Below, in pieces: positions 34,626-37,148 of a stretch of 37,148 nucleotides of DNA. The position numbers and the translations under genes are program-made. Source of the stretch: a virus; IMG/VR virus record IMGVR_UViG_3300042522_000171, positions 1 through 37,148 of that record; one strand, 5' to 3'. A model generated the notes under the pieces. The model worked only from the letters and a program-made list of their open reading frames with translations. It searched no databases and was not told the DNA's origin. The first letter of the stretch is position 1; each line of letters starts with the position of its first letter.

Positions 34626-37148
34626 TTATGCAATAGTGCCGTGTAAGAATTGGAACCTCCGCCCATCAGGAAGCTCAATGATTAGATGGTCTGTACCTTG
34701 ATCGCCTTTGAAAGATCCAACGACTGTGGCTCCGTTCTTCAGACGAACAGGTGTACCACTATCTGCCGCGTAGTCGATTCCATATGAAGATCGGCTTCGG
34801 TTGCGGTGACCATCCTCACCATCAGTAATTGTGGTGCCCTTTGAAAGAGGCTTCCATTTACCTTTGACCTGGACCTCGACGAAGTTATCAACCTCAGTAG
34901 GGTTGATACGTACACTGCCGGTGGTTTGAGTAGATCCGCGATCAACACGCTTTAAATCAAGGTGTGGACCGGTAGATCCGTATCCAAGACTGCCGATCTT
35001 GTAGACCACATTGGTTCGCATGTTATCGGCTTGGCGCCAGTAGTTCTGGCTATTCAGAGCGACCTTTGCACGTTCTAGATGCTGACCAAGAACCTTTGGA
35101 CTAATCTTCTCAAGCCCTGACCACTCATTGCCCATCCCACGGATAGCTTCACTGAGGGTTTCTGAGTTGTTGAAGAAGCGTCCTGCCCGACCACGCAGCA
35201 ATGCAATTGCGAGCTTGTCTTGGGTGGCAGAGTTGAAGGGGTCGTTAGGGTTTACTCCCGTGAATCCGTACTTGCCAGCCAACAAGCCAGAAAGAGTCTT
35301 AGGAATGATCTGATATCGACCAGCAGCAAACACAGCCTTCCTGTTCTGTAGGTCGCGCACCTGGGCTACGGTCATCTGACTCAGGCCAGCACCAAATACC
35401 TGCTTGGAATCTGCTGAACCGATAGGCTCATGAGCACTGTACCCGCCACGGTTCATTGCGTCATAACCACCGTAGGAAGTACTTTCTTTACTGGCAATAA
35501 GATCGAGAAGCGGACGGTAAGGATCAGCTGCCGGCGCAGCACTAAATGCTTGGTACGTGTTAGCAGTAGAGGGTCTGTACTCAAGGATCCGGCGCATCAT
35601 CGGCGTCAGGCCTTGGCGTACCTGCTCAGACATCACTGGGATAAGAAGAGGTTTCCTTGCTGCCTGAAGCTGAGCATTGATAATGTCAACAGGAGATAGC
35701 TGCCTGTTCTTTTGAGCAAGAGTCATGATGATGGACGGGATACTGCCACCACCACGTTGGAACGCCTCTAGCTGCTTCAGCTCATCAGGACGAAGAATTA
35801 CTTCCCTACCAAGGTAAGTGCGATCAGCATCAACTCGTTGAAGGATGCCTGTAGCACGGTTAACCTGTTCGACAAAGGAACTTGCCTTACCCATCCCAAC
35901 GTATGGATTAAGGCTTTTTACCTGATCGGTAAGTGCAAACTGACCTTTCTTTTCCTTGTAACCCGACCACAGTAGGTTATTGACGTAGTCTGATGCGACT
36001 TCTAGCGCACCATCCCGATTACCTTTGTTGATTTCAGAAAGGATCTTTTGTCGGTAAATCGACTCAATCTCCATCTCAACCCAAGCTTGGGCACTGCTAT
36101 CTCGTTTGTCCGTACTGGTATCACCTCGCAACTCCCGTGCCCTGCGGTTCAGGAAGTCAAGGTTTTTCTTGACTGCCGCTTGATCCACAGCACCAAGAGA
36201 ATCCCCGTTTTTAGCTGCTGTCTTGAAGCCTTCTACAACTGTTTCGGAGTACTTGCCCGATAGCAGTTCCTTGCTTGTTAGCAGATTACGGTTAGCAAGA
36301 TATTGCAACTGTTGACGAGCAACCTCGTCTTGCATTTTTTCAGTTGACTTGATGTTCTTAAGAACACTCGACTCACGCCCACCTGTCGCGTTACGATAGG
36401 CATCTGCTGCCTGTTCAAGTTCAGAATCTGTGAAACCTTCGGTTTGCTGCTTTTTAAGGAACATCTCCTCAAGCTGGTCTCCGGTTCGCACTTCATTGAA
36501 CTCTTGCTCTTCAAACTTGCTGCGTTCTGCCTCGTAGACAGCACGCTTCAAATCAAAGAAATCGGTATCAAAGGACTCACCAAGGCGACGAGTAGTACCG
36601 TCGTTATGGATGTATTCATACCGCTCCATCTCAGCAACCTGAGCTGAAGTGATCAAACGCTTCTTAGCTAGTTCAGTAAGGAGCTTAAAAGCTTCGGCCC
36701 GTTTTGGGCCAAGCCACTCTCGGTTCTTACCTGTTGTCGGATCATAACCAGCTTCACGTTGAATGTAGTTGAGCAGACCTTCACCTGGATTGGATGCAAC
36801 AGCACTCCTAAGGTCTCTAGCCTTCTCTTCCTTTACGTTAGCCTCTTTGACCTCATACAAACCTTTGAGGAATGCACCCTTCTGAGTTATCTCAGACTGG
36901 CGCATGCGGGGGAACATGTGCTCATCAAGCAAAGCATTGTTCACCCCTCCGTAAAGCTGTAAGTACTTTGTACGGATGAACGTGCTAGCAGCTTCCCACT
37001 CCTCTTCTGACTTTGCACCATCAAGGGTGATCTGACCACCATTGTACGGGATTGGAGTTGAAGAGTTCTGAGCACGGAACAGCGCGTAATTCTCGCCACC
37101 TTGAATAGCATACGCAACCGTTGCACCGTAAAGCTTGCGACCAGATAG
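34626..37148 (-). CDS. Internal virion protein (T7 gp15-like) with lysozyme-like and M23-like domains, partial
   Basis: The frame is open to the right edge, 68 codons beyond the first GTG at 36944, and those codons (KLYGATVAYAIQGGENYALF, SEEEWEAASTFIRTKYLQLY) look like real protein, so the true start lies outside the window. At least 840 residues are encoded (T7 gp15: 747). Around 35180-35510 lies a lysozyme-like domain: LLDLIASKESTSYGGYDAMN with a likely catalytic Glu, GLSQMTVAQV and FAAGRYQIIPKTL. The end (34626-34830) has SSYGIDYAADSGTPVRLKNG and RFQFLHGTI, like the M23/LytM fold. It would form part of the ejected core and locally open peptidoglycan. Confidence 0.85.
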   Translation of the reverse strand, partial: LSGRKLYGATVAYAIQGGENYALFRAQNSSTPIPYNGGQITLDGAKSEEEWEAASTFIRTKYLQLYGGVNNALLDEHMFPRMRQSEITQKGAFLKGLYEVKEANVKEEKARDLRSAVASNPGEGLLNYIQREAGYDPTTGKNREWLGPKRAEAFKLLTELAKKRLITSAQVAEMERYEYIHNDGTTRRLGESFDTDFFDLKRAVYEAERSKFEEQEFNEVRTGDQLEEMFLKKQQTEGFTDSELEQAADAYRNATGGRESSVLKNIKSTEKMQDEVARQQLQYLANRNLLTSKELLSGKYSETVVEGFKTAAKNGDSLGAVDQAAVKKNLDFLNRRARELRGDTSTDKRDSSAQAWVEMEIESIYRQKILSEINKGNRDGALEVASDYVNNLLWSGYKEKKGQFALTDQVKSLNPYVGMGKASSFVEQVNRATGILQRVDADRTYLGREVILRPDELKQLEAFQRGGGSIPSIIMTLAQKNRQLSPVDIINAQLQAARKPLLIPVMSEQVRQGLTPMMRRILEYRPSTANTYQAFSAAPAADPYRPLLDLIASKESTSYGGYDAMNRGGYSAHEPIGSADSKQVFGAGLSQMTVAQVRDLQNRKAVFAAGRYQIIPKTLSGLLAGKYGFTGVNPNDPFNSATQDKLAIALLRGRAGRFFNNSETLSEAIRGMGNEWSGLEKISPKVLGQHLERAKVALNSQNYWRQADNMRTNVVYKIGSLGYGSTGPHLDLKRVDRGSTQTTGSVRINPTEVDNFVEVQVKGKWKPLSKGTTITDGEDGHRNRSRSSYGIDYAADSGTPVRLKNGATVVGSFKGDQGTDHLIIELPDGRRFQFLHGTIA

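Noticed and set aside
36941-37126. Minus-strand frame of 61 codons upstream of the gp15-like start
   Set aside because: The true coding frame here is that of the gp15-like protein, which stays open to the edge.

Overview
The window is most of the genome of a T7-like podovirus of marine picocyanobacteria, probably of Synechococcus or Cyanobium. Every convincing gene lies on the minus strand, so the biological order runs from high to low coordinates. The T7 order is easy to follow: single-subunit RNA polymerase, ssDNA-binding protein, endonuclease I, primase-helicase, DNA polymerase, exonuclease, portal and scaffold, and, across the other edge, internal virion proteins, tail fibre, lysis genes and terminase. 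Cyanopodovirus traits are a compact class I ribonucleotide reductase pair beside the portal, a tyrosine integrase with a 42-base tRNA-Leu fragment, ThyX, and a small basic 'PPKKTRQG' protein. The mixed base composition (47% and 68% GC in two 60-base lines I counted) suggests a Synechococcus-type rather than a low-GC Prochlorococcus host. No psbA, hli or talC gene is in the window, and no capsid, tail tubular or gp14 gene can be recognised.

The map is circularly permuted. In T7 the terminase is last and the early genes are first, but here they are joined (terminase, ThyX, YkgJ-like, non-coding, early genes). The physical genome ends therefore probably lie inside the window, in 21171-21751 or in the AT-rich block 22799-23040. 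The window edges cut the interior of the late operon: the right edge cuts a gp15-like gene and the left edge cuts a gene after the scaffold.

Layout in transcription order: (1) 37148-28124, internal core proteins, tail fibre and adhesin genes. (2) 28094-27098, lysis cassette (holin-like, C39-like peptidase, membrane/coiled-coil protein). (3) 27105-23179, small terminase, two HNH proteins, a large basic disordered protein and large terminase. (4) 22790-21752, ThyX and a cysteine-cluster protein. (5) 21751-21171, a non-coding control region with two sigma70-like promoters. (6) 21114-16223, three early units separated by intrinsic terminators, holding many small genes, three possible DNA-binding proteins (ribbon-helix-helix, HTH-like, MarR-like) and the integrase, followed by attP and a terminator. 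(7) 15946-7697, RNA polymerase and replication. (8) 6952-4154, nucleotide metabolism. (9) 4191-1, small genes, gp7.3-like protein, portal, scaffold and an RlpA-like protein.

The replication genes form a T7-type replisome; primase-helicase and SSB both keep acidic tails ending in Asp-Phe. The exonuclease, RNR, MazG-like and ThyX proteins would degrade host DNA and feed dTTP and other dNTP synthesis. The integrase, attP and regulators suggest a capacity for lysogeny that is unusual in T7 relatives. The most interesting unexplained signals are a motif (AACCRTTCCACT) repeated in front of early genes and RNA polymerase, a complete terminator-like hairpin inside the holin gene, a split DNA polymerase, and an RNR small subunit lacking the expected radical tyrosine.
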